Shown here piece after piece: positions 41,566 through 50,555 of a stretch of DNA of 64,000 nucleotides (position 1 is its first letter; each line of letters starts with the position of its first letter). The translations under genes and the position numbers were made by a program. The DNA lies in assembly GCF_000429045.1 (NCBI RefSeq), contig NZ_AUBC01000012.1:1-64000 (forward strand). Direction: 5' to 3'. Source of the DNA: Salinarimonas rosea DSM 21201. GTDB lineage: Bacteria > Pseudomonadota > Alphaproteobacteria > Rhizobiales > Beijerinckiaceae. The notes under the pieces were generated by a model. That model did no database searches and was not told the DNA's origin. It was given only the letters and a program-made list of their open reading frames with translations.

Positions 41566-42338
41566 CATCGCTCAAGCGCAAGATCGAGGAGACCGGCTCC
41601 GCCATCGGCACGATGGCCTTCGAGTTCTTCGTGCCCGGCCTGCCGGCGATCGTCGCAGCGACGGGCGCCGACTTCCTGCTGCTCGACATGGAGCATTCCG
41701 GCGCCGGGTTCGAGACGATGAAGGCGCAGTGCGCCGCCTGCCGCGGCATCGGTCTCGCGCCGATCGTCCGCGTCCCGGCGCCGGACTACCACTTCGTCGC
41801 CCGTGCCTTCGACGTCGGCGCGCACGGGGTGATGCTGCCGATGATCGAGACGGCGGAGCAGGCCGCGCATATCGCCGCCTGCGCGTCCTATCCGCCCGTC
41901 GGCCGGCGCGGGGCGGCCTTCTCGGTCGCTCACGACGACTACCGCGCCGGCTCGCCCGTGGACAAGATGGCGGCGGCTGCCGAGCGTCGGCTCGTCATCG
42001 CCCAGATCGAGACGCCGCTCGGCGTCGAGAACGCACGGGCCATCGCCGCGACGACCGGCATCGACGTGGTCTGGGTCGGGCATTTCGACCTGACGAGCTT
42101 CATGGGCATTCCCGCGCAGTTCGAGCACCCGGACTACCGCGCGGCCATCGATCGCGTCCTCGAGGCCGCGCGCGCAGCGGCCAAGCCGGCCGGCTTCATG
42201 GCGACCGACGCGGACTGGGCGGCGCGCTACTGGGACCTCGGTTTCCGGGTCATCGCCTACGGCCTCGACCACCTCCTCTACCAGCAGGCGCTGCGGGCGG
42301 GCGTGGATCTCCTGCGCACGCGCGCCACCGCCGGCTGA
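41562..42338 (+). CDS. HpcH/HpaI-family aldolase
   Basis: Class II, metal-dependent aldolase of 258 residues that cleaves 2-keto-3-deoxy acids to pyruvate and an aldehyde. Landmarks: FLLLDMEHSGAGFETMKAQC (catalytic His region), IVRVPAPDYH (Arg), IAQIETPLGVENA (metal Glu) and WVGHFDLTSFMG (metal Asp). Starts with GTG overlapping the regulator stop (GTGA). Coupled expression with the FadR-type regulator suggests breakdown of a keto-deoxy sugar acid from the same or a parallel catabolic branch. The exact substrate is not determinable. Confidence 0.87.
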   Translation: MTSLKRKIEETGSAIGTMAFEFFVPGLPAIVAATGADFLLLDMEHSGAGFETMKAQCAACRGIGLAPIVRVPAPDYHFVARAFDVGAHGVMLPMIETAEQAAHIAACASYPPVGRRGAAFSVAHDDYRAGSPVDKMAAAAERRLVIAQIETPLGVENARAIAATTGIDVVWVGHFDLTSFMGIPAQFEHPDYRAAIDRVLEAARAAAKPAGFMATDADWAARYWDLGFRVIAYGLDHLLYQQALRAGVDLLRTRATAG

Positions 42339-42374
42339 TCGCGGCCGGACCCGGCCGGCGGCAGCGCTCCGGCG

Positions 42375-44084
42375 TCAGCCGCTCGTCTGGAGGAGGACGA
42401 GCCCCGTGGCGAGAGCGAGGGCGGCGAGGACGATCCCGCTCGCGGACCACGCGACGAGCGGCCGTTCCAGCCCGGCGAGCCGCGCCTGCGCCCGGTCGAG
42501 GAGGCGCCGGCCGTCGCGGCGCAGGCCGTGGCTGCGCACCTGCGAGCGCCGGCGGACCTGCGCCACGATCGCCGCCGCCGCGCGCTCGAGCGGCTGCGCG
42601 AGGTCCCCCTCCGGGATCGTCGGGCCGCGCAGGCGGGCGCGCAGCCGCGGACGGGTCGCCAGGAGCGCGACCGCGCCCGCGAGCAGCACGGGCCAGGCGC
42701 CGGCCCACAGGTTCTCGGGCTTCGTGGCGTAGCCGAGCGAGTGCCCGGCGAAGGGCGCGAAACCGATCCAGGGCAGGACGAGCGCGGCGAGCGACAGCGC
42801 GGCGAAGGGGCAGAAGCGCAGGGCGCGCGCCGCCGCTCCCGTGGTCTCGCCCGACGGCTGCGCCGCGACGGCGCGCCAGGCGTGCAGCAGGAGGAGCGCC
42901 GTCGTGGCGGCCGAGACCGTGACGAGGAACGCGACCAGCCCCGACAGCGGCGCCTTGAGCGCGACCTTGGCGAGCGCGCCGCCGAGCGGCGGCAGGCCCG
43001 CGATCGAGAGCGCCACGAGCGCCACGAGCCCGAGCGTCGCGCGCCTGAGCGCGCCGGTGGTCGCGGCCACCACGCCGACCGAGAGGAACAGCGCGCCCTT
43101 GGCGAGCCCCTGATGCGCCGCGTAGAGCGCCGCGTTCCCCAGTGCCGGCGCGCCGGCGGCGGCCGAGGCGGCAAGCGCGCCCAGCAGCAGGCTCATCTGG
43201 CTCACCGTCGAGTAGGCGAGGATCGCCTTGGGGTTCGTCTGCGCGAGCCCGGCGACGACGGCGAGGAAGGCGCCCGCGAACCCCAGCGCGACGAGGAGGC
43301 TCCAGAGCGCGGGCGCGAGCGCCTCGAACGGGACGAGCAGCATCACGCCGAAGACGCCCGCCTTGACGATGGCGCCCGAGAGCACGGCGGAGGCCGGCGT
43401 CGGCGCGGCCGGATGCGCGAGGGGGAGCCAGACGTGGAGCGGCACGAGGCCGGCCTTGATCCCGAAGCCGACGAGGAGGCCCGCGCTCGCGACATCGCCG
43501 TAGGGCATGGTCCCGAGAGCCGCGCGCACCGCGGCGACGTCGAGGCTCCCCGCACCGGCGGCGCCGATGGTCAGCCCGGCGAGGATCGCCGCCTCGCCGA
43601 GCACCGCCAGCGCCAGGTAGAGACGCCCCGCGCGCAGCGCCCGCGCGTCGCCTTCGTGCACGACGAGGATATAGGCCGCGAGCGAGACCGCGGCGAAGCA
43701 GACGTAGAAGGTGGCGACGTCGCGGGCGAGGAAGACGCCGAGATTGCCGGCGAGCGTCAGGCACCAGAAGCCGGTGAAGGTCGTAGGCTTGTGCGTGCCG
43801 CGCATGTAGTCCAGCGCGAAGACGCCCGCGAGCATCCAGAGCGCCGCGACGACGCCGAGCAGCAGCGCCGAGGACGGGTCGAGCGCGAGGACGACGCCGA
43901 GCAGGAGGTCGGGCGCGCGCGTCTCGACCCCGTGCGGGGCGAGGAACGCCGCGAGAAGCGCGGGCAGCGGCGCCAGCGGCAGGAGGACGAGCGCGCGCGG
44001 GCGCATCGCCGGCAGGGACGCCAGCGCGCCGAGCAGGAGCGGCCAGGCGAGCGCGACGAAGGGGAGAAGCGGGCCCTCGATCAT
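42375..44084 (-). CDS. antiporter-like proton-translocating subunit (third NuoL/M/N-type)
   Basis: Polytopic membrane protein of 569 residues of the proton_antipo_M family. The core shows ATFYVCFAAVSLAAYILVVH, VGFGIKAGLVPLHVWLPLAH (conserved Lys in a broken helix), VLSGAIVKAGVFGVMLLV and NPKAILAYSTVSQMSLLLG, then AAHQGLAKGALFLSVGV. The last 80 residues form an Arg-rich cytoplasmic segment followed by one extra membrane helix, unusual for MrpD. It ends the eight-gene operon, overlapping its neighbour by ATGA. Normal Mrp has two such subunits (MrpA and MrpD); this operon encodes three. Confidence 0.85.
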   Translation of the reverse strand: MIEGPLLPFVALAWPLLLGALASLPAMRPRALVLLPLAPLPALLAAFLAPHGVETRAPDLLLGVVLALDPSSALLLGVVAALWMLAGVFALDYMRGTHKPTTFTGFWCLTLAGNLGVFLARDVATFYVCFAAVSLAAYILVVHEGDARALRAGRLYLALAVLGEAAILAGLTIGAAGAGSLDVAAVRAALGTMPYGDVASAGLLVGFGIKAGLVPLHVWLPLAHPAAPTPASAVLSGAIVKAGVFGVMLLVPFEALAPALWSLLVALGFAGAFLAVVAGLAQTNPKAILAYSTVSQMSLLLGALAASAAAGAPALGNAALYAAHQGLAKGALFLSVGVVAATTGALRRATLGLVALVALSIAGLPPLGGALAKVALKAPLSGLVAFLVTVSAATTALLLLHAWRAVAAQPSGETTGAAARALRFCPFAALSLAALVLPWIGFAPFAGHSLGYATKPENLWAGAWPVLLAGAVALLATRPRLRARLRGPTIPEGDLAQPLERAAAAIVAQVRRRSQVRSHGLRRDGRRLLDRAQARLAGLERPLVAWSASGIVLAALALATGLVLLQTSG

Positions 44085-45565
44085 GGCGTATAGGCCCTCT
44101 CGACGATGAGCGTCGTCCAGGCGAGCGGCGAGATCGGCGAGGCCGCCAGGAAGCCGACCGCGAGCGCGGCGAGCGCCGTGGCGACGGGGGGCGCGATCAG
44201 GCCGAGCGGGCGCTCCAGCGCGCGCGCGTCCGGCCCCCGCGCCGGCAGCGTCTCCGGCGCGGGCAGGAACCACATGCGGTAGAGGAGCGGCAGGAAGTAG
44301 GAGGCGTTGAGCAGCGAGGAGGCGACGAGCACGCCGATCACCCAGGGCTGCCCCGCCTGCAGCCCGCCGATGCCGAGGTACCATTTGGAGACGAAGCCCG
44401 CGATCGGCGGCACGCCGATCATGCCGAGCGCGCCGACGGAGAAGGCGCTCGCCGTCCAGGGCATGCGCGGGCCGATGCCGGCGAGCTCGTCGATCCGGTG
44501 GACGTGCGCCCGCTCGGCGAAGATGCCGGCGCAGAAGAACAGGGTGATCTTCATCAGCCCCTGGTGGACGAGGTGGACGAGCCCGCCGATCGTCGCGACG
44601 GGCCCGGCCAGCGCCACGCCGAGGATGATGTAGGAGACCTGGCTCACCGTCGAGAAGGCGAGGCGGCGCTTGATGTCGACCTGCTGCAGCGCCCGCGCCG
44701 AGCCGTAGACGATGGTGAAGGCCGCCAGCAGCGCGAGCGGCGTGCCGAGCCCCAGCGCCTCCACCCGCGCGATGCCGTAGACGTCGTGGACGACGCGCAC
44801 GATCCCGAAGGCGCCCGCCTTCACCACGGCGACCGCATGGAGCAGCGCCGAGACCGGCGCCGGCGCTGCCATCGCCGCCGGCAGCCAGCCGTGCAGCGGC
44901 ACGAGCGCGGCCTTGACGCCGATGCCGAGGACGAACAGCACGAAGACGAGGCGCAGGGTCGTCTCGTCGACGGTCTCGAGCGCCGCCGGCTGGGCGAAGG
45001 CGATCGGGCCGACCGCGCTCTCGAGCCAGACGATGGCGGCGAGCAGCGCCGCGCTGCCCGGCATCGTGTAGGCGAGGTAGCGCCGGCCCGCCGACAGCGA
45101 GGCCGCATCCCCCTTGTGCACGACGAGCGGCCAGGTCGAGAGGGTGAGGAGCTCGTAGAAGACGAAGAACGTCACCAGCGTGCCGGAGAAGGCGATCCCG
45201 GTCGTCGCGGCGACGCACAGCGAGAAGAAGCCGAAGAAGCGCGAGAGGTCGCGCGTCCCCTCGAAATAGGCGATCGCGTAGATCGTCGTCAGCAGCCACA
45301 GCGCCGCCGAGAGCGTGACGAAGAGGAGCGACAACGCGTCGACGCGCAGGACGAGGGCGAGGCCCGGCGCGAGGTCGAAACGGGTATCGTAGATCGCGCC
45401 GTCCGCGACCTCGACCAGCATGAAGCCGACGAGGGCGATCTTCAGGACCGCCCCGCCGAGGTTGAGCCCGTTGCGCCAGCCCGCCTGGTCCTCCGCCAAG
45501 AAGAAGGTCGCGAGCGCCGGCGCGAGCGAGGTCGCGATGATGAGGACCGGAAGGAGCCCGTTCAT
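44081..45565 (-). CDS. antiporter-like proton-translocating subunit (second NuoL/M/N-type)
   Basis: Polytopic protein of 494 residues. Conserved elements: FFVFYELLTLSTWPLVVHKG, VLGIGVKAALVPLHGWLPAA, LLHAVAVVKAGAFGIVRVVH, DIKRRLAFSTVSQVSYIILG and LVHQGLMKITLFFCAGIFAE. The Glu and Lys residues essential for proton transfer in MrpA/MrpD/NuoM are present (Glu in the first, Lys in the others). ATGA overlaps link it to both neighbours. It lacks the long C-terminal extension of MrpA. Confidence 0.87.
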   Translation of the reverse strand: MNGLLPVLIIATSLAPALATFFLAEDQAGWRNGLNLGGAVLKIALVGFMLVEVADGAIYDTRFDLAPGLALVLRVDALSLLFVTLSAALWLLTTIYAIAYFEGTRDLSRFFGFFSLCVAATTGIAFSGTLVTFFVFYELLTLSTWPLVVHKGDAASLSAGRRYLAYTMPGSAALLAAIVWLESAVGPIAFAQPAALETVDETTLRLVFVLFVLGIGVKAALVPLHGWLPAAMAAPAPVSALLHAVAVVKAGAFGIVRVVHDVYGIARVEALGLGTPLALLAAFTIVYGSARALQQVDIKRRLAFSTVSQVSYIILGVALAGPVATIGGLVHLVHQGLMKITLFFCAGIFAERAHVHRIDELAGIGPRMPWTASAFSVGALGMIGVPPIAGFVSKWYLGIGGLQAGQPWVIGVLVASSLLNASYFLPLLYRMWFLPAPETLPARGPDARALERPLGLIAPPVATALAALAVGFLAASPISPLAWTTLIVERAYTP

Positions 45566-47085
45566 TCGAGCCCCTCCATTGCGGCGCCCGGGCGTCCGAT
45601 GGCGAGGAGCGCCGTCGGCCAGGCCGAGGCGAAGCCGAGTGCGATGGCGAGCCCGGCGAGGACGAGCGGGATCGCCTCGCGCGCCCGGGAGGGCAGCGGG
45701 CCCGTCGGCTCGTCCTCGGGCGCGTCCTCCCCCTCCGCATCCCCTTTGGCGAACAGCCGGCCGAGGACCGGGAAGAGGTAGAGCGCCGAGAGGACCCCGC
45801 CGGCGAGCAGGATCACGCCCCAGGCCCACTCGCCCGAGGCGAAGGCCGCGACGAGCAGCAGGTACTTGGCGATGAAGCCGCCGCTCGGCGGCAGGCCCAT
45901 CAGGGTCACCGCGGATAGGCCGATGGCGAAGGCCGTCATCGGCATCGCCCTCGCGAGCCCCGAGAGGCCGGCGATCCGGTCGTGGCCGAGCCGTGCCAGG
46001 ACGAGGCCGGCGGCGAGGAACAGCGCCGCCTTCGCCAGCGCGTGCGAGACGCCGTGCAACATCGCTCCGCTCCAGGCGCCGGCGGCCCAGGGCTGCGTCG
46101 AGAGCGCGCCGCCGGCGAGCGGGAACAGCAGGAACAGGTAGCCGATCTGGGCGATGGTCGAATAGGCGACGAGCAGCTTGAGCCGCTCCTGCCGGAGCGC
46201 GAGCACCGATCCGTAGAGGATCGCCGCCGCGCCGAGGCCGCCGAGCAGGGGCCCGAGCGCCGGCCCCGCGGCATCGGGCAGCGCCTCGAGCCACAGCCTC
46301 GCCATCACGACGAAGGACGCCTTCGGCACGAGGCCGGACAGGATCGCGGAGGCGGGCGCCGGCGCGCCGGCATGTGCGGGCGGCAGCCAGGCGTGCAGCG
46401 GGAAGAGCGCCGTCTTGGCGCACAGGCCGGCGGTCATCAGCGCGCCGGCGACGAGCGTCGTCGCGCCCTCCGGGGCGTGGGCGCCGAGGAGCGCGATGTC
46501 GAGCGTGCCGGTCGCGGCATAGAGCAGGATCGCGCCGGAGAGGTAGAGCAGCGAGCCGGTCAGCGCGAAGAACGCGTAGCGGATCGCGGCCGCGAGCGTC
46601 TCGGCCTTGCCCTCCAGCGCCACGAGCCCGATCGCCGCGAGGCTCAGGAGCTCGAGCGCGACATAGAGGTTGAACAGGTCGCCCGAGAGGAAGACGGCGT
46701 TCAGCGCGCCCCAGGCGAGATGGGCCAGCGCCACGAAGGCGTAGCCCCGGCGCGTCTCGCGCAGGCGCGCGACGAGGCCGCCGCGGGCGAAGGCGAGCGC
46801 CGCCGCCATGACGGCGACCGTGGTCGCCACGAAGGTCGCGGCGAGGCCGTCTGTGACGAGCGCAATCCCGAGCGGTGGCGCGAAGCCGCCGACGGCGATC
46901 CGAGCCGGCCCGCCCTCGGCGACGCCGGCGACCAGTGCGGCCGCGACGAGCGCCATCGCGGGCCCGGTGACGAAGAACAGGTCGCCCGCGCGCCGTCCCA
47001 TCACGAGCGCGGCGAGGGCGCCGGCGAGCGGCAGCGCCACGGCGAGCGCTGCAGCGAGAGCGGCCGGATCGAGCGGTTCGGTCAT
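45562..47085 (-). CDS. mrpD: antiporter-like proton-translocating subunit (MrpD/MbhH-like)
   Basis: Polytopic protein of 507 residues with NLYVALELLSLAAIGLVALE (key Glu), LCAKTALFPLHAWLPPAHAG (key Lys), AILSGLVPKASFVVMARLWL (key Lys), RLKLLVAYSTIAQIGYLFLL and VSHALAKAALFLAAGLVLAR. Its position directly after the MrpC-like gene is that of mrpD/mbhH. An acidic loop EGEDAPEDEPTG lies near the C-terminus. ATGA overlaps on both sides. Confidence 0.88.
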   Translation of the reverse strand: MTEPLDPAALAAALAVALPLAGALAALVMGRRAGDLFFVTGPAMALVAAALVAGVAEGGPARIAVGGFAPPLGIALVTDGLAATFVATTVAVMAAALAFARGGLVARLRETRRGYAFVALAHLAWGALNAVFLSGDLFNLYVALELLSLAAIGLVALEGKAETLAAAIRYAFFALTGSLLYLSGAILLYAATGTLDIALLGAHAPEGATTLVAGALMTAGLCAKTALFPLHAWLPPAHAGAPAPASAILSGLVPKASFVVMARLWLEALPDAAGPALGPLLGGLGAAAILYGSVLALRQERLKLLVAYSTIAQIGYLFLLFPLAGGALSTQPWAAGAWSGAMLHGVSHALAKAALFLAAGLVLARLGHDRIAGLSGLARAMPMTAFAIGLSAVTLMGLPPSGGFIAKYLLLVAAFASGEWAWGVILLAGGVLSALYLFPVLGRLFAKGDAEGEDAPEDEPTGPLPSRAREAIPLVLAGLAIALGFASAWPTALLAIGRPGAAMEGLE

Positions 47086-47435
47086 GATGCCTCGGGCCGC
47101 CCCGCCGCGCCGCCCTCCGGCGGCGGCGTCTCCTCCGGCAGCCCCGCCCGGCCCGTGAGCGCGGCGTAGCGTCCGGCGAGCGCCGTGATCAGCGCGGTGG
47201 CGGAGAAGGCGACCACGATGCCGGTGATGATCAGCGCCTGCGGCACCGGATCCGGGCCGAGCGGGCCCATGCCGGCCGCTCCGAAGACGATGAAGAGGCC
47301 CGACCCCATGATGTTGAAGCCGACGAGCCGGCGCAGCGGGTGGCGCCGCGCGACGAGGCCGTAGAGGCCGAGCCCGACGAGCGCGGCGCCGACGAGCGCG
47401 TAGATCGTGGCGTGCGGCGCGAGATCGGGGCTCAC
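47082..47435 (-). CDS. mrpC: MrpC/NuoK-like subunit
   Basis: Small membrane protein of 117 residues with three helices. YALVGAALVGLGLYGLVARR, RRLVGFNIMGSGLFIVFGAA and DPVPQALIITGIVVAFSATA are the NuoK/MrpC signature segments. It is followed by a hydrophilic Pro/Glu-rich tail. ATGA overlaps tie it to the B-like and D-like genes. Confidence 0.9.
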   Translation of the reverse strand: MSPDLAPHATIYALVGAALVGLGLYGLVARRHPLRRLVGFNIMGSGLFIVFGAAGMGPLGPDPVPQALIITGIVVAFSATALITALAGRYAALTGRAGLPEETPPPEGGAAGRPEAS

Positions 47436-48400
47436 GGCGCGCCTCCGGGCGAGGGGCGCGCCGGCGGGCCGAGCACGAGGAGCGCCAGCGTCGCGGCGAT
47501 CGAGACCGTGAGCGCGGTCTCGACCACGAGGACGAGCGTCCCCGCGACGGCCTCCGGGAAGGCGAGGAAGGTCCCGCCGAGCGCGCCGACGACGCCGAGC
47601 CCCAGGAACACGGCCGGCCCGAGCGCCAGCGCGAGGCGCACGGGCAGGCGCGACACGGCCGGGGGCTCGACCAGCCCCGCCATGGCGGCGAGGAGGTAGA
47701 CCGCGGCGAGGATCGTGCCGCCCTGGAAGGCGCCGCCGGGCGCATAGGCGCCGGCATGGACGACGTAGATCCCGACGACGATCCCGATCGAGGGCACGAG
47801 CCGCGCGAAGGTCGCCATCACGCCGCCGGGGCGTGCATGCTGGCGCAGGCCCGGGAGCCCGCCCCAGTCCCGCTCCAGGCTCGCGGCCCAGACGCCGACG
47901 AGGGCGGCGAGGAGGACGATCGACTCGATCAGCGTGTCGTAGCCGCGAAACACGATGAGGACGGCGGTGACCGGGTTCTCGACCCCGCTCGCCTCCAGGT
48001 TGCGCGCGACCTCCGGGCCGAGCCCCGGCCGGCCTTCCGGCAGCGCCAGGACCGCGAGCGCGATCGCCCCGGCGACGCCCACCGCGCCGAGCGCCGCCAG
48101 CGCTTTGCCGACGGGCGCCGTCGGGGCCGGCTCGACCGCGCCGATCCGCGCCAGCCGCGCGACGGCGCCGACGAGCAGGACGCCCGTCAGCCCCGCGCCG
48201 ATCGCCGCCTCCGCGAGCGCGACGTCGATCGCCCCGAGCCGCACCCAGGCGAGGGAGGCGAGGAGGCCGTAGACGACGAACGCCACGACGCCTCCGAAAA
48301 GGTTGCGCCCGGCGACGGCCGCGAGCGCCGTCGCCAGCAGGAGACCGCCGAGCGCGAGATCGAAGGCGAGCCCCGCGACGGATCCGACACCGCTCGTCAT
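47432..48400 (-). CDS. mrpB: fused DUF4040/MbhE-MrpB-like subunit
   Basis: Membrane protein of 322 residues. Residues 1-80 form a DUF4040 (MbhD) module (GGVVAFVVYGLLASLAWVRL, DVALAEAAIGAGLTGVLLVG), about 85-190 an MbhE-like segment (GVENPVTAVLIVFRGYDTLI), and the rest an MnhB/MrpB domain (HAGAYAPGGAFQGGTILAAV). In standard Mrp the first module is the C-terminus of MrpA; here it is joined to MrpB instead. Start by ATGA overlap with the MrpG gene. Confidence 0.85.
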   Translation of the reverse strand: MTSGVGSVAGLAFDLALGGLLLATALAAVAGRNLFGGVVAFVVYGLLASLAWVRLGAIDVALAEAAIGAGLTGVLLVGAVARLARIGAVEPAPTAPVGKALAALGAVGVAGAIALAVLALPEGRPGLGPEVARNLEASGVENPVTAVLIVFRGYDTLIESIVLLAALVGVWAASLERDWGGLPGLRQHARPGGVMATFARLVPSIGIVVGIYVVHAGAYAPGGAFQGGTILAAVYLLAAMAGLVEPPAVSRLPVRLALALGPAVFLGLGVVGALGGTFLAFPEAVAGTLVLVVETALTVSIAATLALLVLGPPARPSPGGAP

Positions 48401-48696
48401 CCCTCCTCCGGGGGTGGGCGCCGGGGCAGCGCCGCGCGCGCCACGAGCTGCGCCGCGGTGCCCGCCGCGAGCATCGCGAGCACCCAGACGCCGACGACCT
48501 TCAGCGCCGGCAGGAGCCCGCCGAGATGCGGCATCACGCCGAGCACGACGAAGCCGAGCCCGAGATTGTCGGCCTTGGTCAGCGCGTGCAGGCGCGTGTG
48601 CAGGTCGGGGAAGCGCAGGAGCCCGACGGTGCCCGCGACGAAGAAGCCGGCACCGACCGTCAGGGCGGCGAGGCTGAAGAGGTCGAGCGCGCTCAT
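48397..48696 (-). CDS. mrpG: MrpG/MnhG subunit
   Basis: Membrane protein of 99 residues with three helices and the family signature GLLRFPDLHTRLHALTKADN followed by LGLGFVVLGVM. Belongs to the PhaG/MnhG/YufB family. ATGA overlaps on both sides. Confidence 0.92.
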   Translation of the reverse strand: MSALDLFSLAALTVGAGFFVAGTVGLLRFPDLHTRLHALTKADNLGLGFVVLGVMPHLGGLLPALKVVGVWVLAMLAAGTAAQLVARAALPRRPPPEEG

Positions 48697-49010
48697 CGGC
48701 CCGTCGCCTCAGGATCCGCACCGATCTCGGCCTCCTCCTCCTCGGGATCGCCCAGGCCGTCGTGGCTGGCGCTCTTGACGAAGGCTACCGTGGCGAAGGC
48801 CGCGAGCAGCGCGAGGACGAGGGCGACGTCGATCGCTGCGGTCTCGCCCGTCGCCGCGGCGAGCAGGAGGGTGACGGCGACGCCGCCGGTGCCGACGAGC
48901 TGGGCGCCCAGCATCCGGTCGGCGGAGGTCGGCCCGCGCAGGACGCGCACGAACGCGCCCGCCACGGTGAGGAGCAGGATCGCGGCGAAGGCGAGGAAGG
49001 CCGCGCTCAT
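48693..49010 (-). CDS. mrpF: MrpF/MnhF subunit
   Basis: Membrane protein of 105 residues with three helices; signature FVRVLRGPTSADRMLGAQLV and DVALVLALLAAFATVAFVKS. The C-terminal tail is strongly acidic (DPEEEEAEIGADPEA), a local oddity. ATGA overlaps with the E and G genes. Confidence 0.9.
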   Translation of the reverse strand: MSAAFLAFAAILLLTVAGAFVRVLRGPTSADRMLGAQLVGTGGVAVTLLLAAATGETAAIDVALVLALLAAFATVAFVKSASHDGLGDPEEEEAEIGADPEATGR

Positions 49011-49483
49011 CCGCGCCGCTCCGCGTCGGTGCGCAGGGTGGCGGCGAGGCGCGCCTCTTCTGCCCGCACCGCGCCGTGAACGTCCCCGCGCACGTCGAGG
49101 CAATGGACGAGGATCGCCTCTCCGACGCTGCCGGCGCTCAGGGTGCCTGGGAGAAGCGAGAGCTCGGTCTCGAAGGCGACGCGCACGCCGCCGTGGGGCA
49201 GGCGCGTCGGCAGGACGCGCCAGCCCGGCGCGAGTGGCATGCGCGGATGGAACGCCCGCCAGGCGACGTCGACGCCGCCCGCGACGGAGCGCGCGAGGAA
49301 ACCGACGATGAAGCGACCCGCCGCGAGCGGCGCCAGGCGCCGCTCCCGGGGCGGCAGCAGCCGCAGGCTCACGAGCGCCGCGGCGAGGATCGCGACGAGC
49401 GGGAGCCAGGGCTTTCCGGCGCCGCCGGTCAGCACGATCCAGAACCCCGTGAACAGGGCCGAGCGCTCCAGAAACGCGCGCAT
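49007..49483 (-). CDS. mrpE: MrpE/MnhE subunit
   Basis: Membrane protein of 158 residues with two N-terminal helices and a cytoplasmic domain, family MNHE. It shows RFIVGFLARSVAGGVDVAWR, ALLP-like segment LSLLPGTLSAGSVGEAILVH and CLDVRGDV. First gene of the antiporter operon. An AGGGA ribosome site lies about 8 nt before the ATG. The gene order E-F-G-[D/E/B]-C-D follows that of Mbh/Mbs modules rather than mrpA-G. Confidence 0.9.
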   Translation of the reverse strand: MRAFLERSALFTGFWIVLTGGAGKPWLPLVAILAAALVSLRLLPPRERRLAPLAAGRFIVGFLARSVAGGVDVAWRAFHPRMPLAPGWRVLPTRLPHGGVRVAFETELSLLPGTLSAGSVGEAILVHCLDVRGDVHGAVRAEEARLAATLRTDAERRG

Positions 49484-49619
49484 ATCGCCATCCCTGTCCG
49501 GTTGCGGGTTCGTCCTGCCGCGAGCCTGTCCCCGGCTGGCCGCGGGGCAAGGTAGCCGACGGTCGAACGCGCGAGCAAGAGTCGACGCTCCGAGGGCGCT
49601 TGTGCACAGGGAGAACCGC

Positions 49620-50555
49620 TCAGCAGGAATGCGCGTCGCGGTGCGCGGCCTGCCTCGCCGCCGGTTGTCGAAGCTCCGCCTTCAGGAAGTCCACGAAGGC
49701 GCGGACCCGAGGGATGTCGTGGCGGTTCGGGAGCATCAGCGCCGTGAGCGGCTTGGGCTCGTCGTCGTGCTCCCCGGAGAACAGCTCGATCAGGGCACCT
49801 TTCGCCAGAGCGTCCTCGCCCAGGAAGTCGCCCAGGCGGATGATGCCGACGCCTTCGATGGCCATCTGCAGCAACATGTCGGCGCTGTCGGATGCGACCG
49901 GGCCGCTCACCTCGATGTCCATTCGGTTTCCGTTCACCCGCATGGGCCAGATCGCCTGCTCGGCGAAGCCGGACAGCAACAGGCAGGCGTGGCGACGAAG
50001 ATCCTCCGGGCGAGCCGGTCGACCATGGACCGAGCAATAGCGCGGGCTGACGGCAATGATCCGCCGAACGGTCCCGAGGCGAACGGCGACGAGGTCGCTG
50101 TCGGCCGAGTCCCCGACCCTGATCGTGACGTCCATCTGCTCCCTGATCGGATCGATGCGGCGGTCGCAGACCGAGACGTCGAGCGTGATGCGCGGATATT
50201 TCTCGAGGAACCGTGGCAAGAGCCGCGTCAGCTTGTGGCGCGCGAAAGCGGTGCCGCAATTCACGCGCAGATGCCCCCGCGGCTCGCCGACCGCCCGCGA
50301 CAGATCGGCCTCGATGGTCTCTTCCAGCAAGATGATCCTCCGGGCGTGAGCCAGGAAGATTTCGCCTTCGGGCGTCAGCGACAGCTTGCGCGTCGTGCGG
50401 TGAAGCAGCTTCACGCCGAGCCGGCCCTCCATGCGGCTGACCAGCTTGGAGACGGCGGAAGCGGTGTACCCGAATTCGTCCGCGACGGCCGCGAAGGAGC
50501 CGAGCTCGACGAGCCGAACGAACAACGAGATGTTCGGAACGAGGGACGTCTTCAT
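49620..50555 (-). CDS. LysR-family transcriptional regulator
   Basis: Regulator of 311 residues. The helix-turn-helix is ELGSFAAVADEFGYTASAVS followed by KLVSRMEGRLGVKLLHRTTR. The effector domain shows GHLRVNCGTAFARHKLTRLL, DVTIRVGDSADSDLVAVRLG and GVGIIRLGDFLGEDAL. It is divergent from an MFS transporter gene, which it probably controls. Specificity is unknown. The last residues (AARQAAHRDAHSC) are low-complexity. Confidence 0.9.
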   Translation of the reverse strand: MKTSLVPNISLFVRLVELGSFAAVADEFGYTASAVSKLVSRMEGRLGVKLLHRTTRKLSLTPEGEIFLAHARRIILLEETIEADLSRAVGEPRGHLRVNCGTAFARHKLTRLLPRFLEKYPRITLDVSVCDRRIDPIREQMDVTIRVGDSADSDLVAVRLGTVRRIIAVSPRYCSVHGRPARPEDLRRHACLLLSGFAEQAIWPMRVNGNRMDIEVSGPVASDSADMLLQMAIEGVGIIRLGDFLGEDALAKGALIELFSGEHDDEPKPLTALMLPNRHDIPRVRAFVDFLKAELRQPAARQAAHRDAHSC

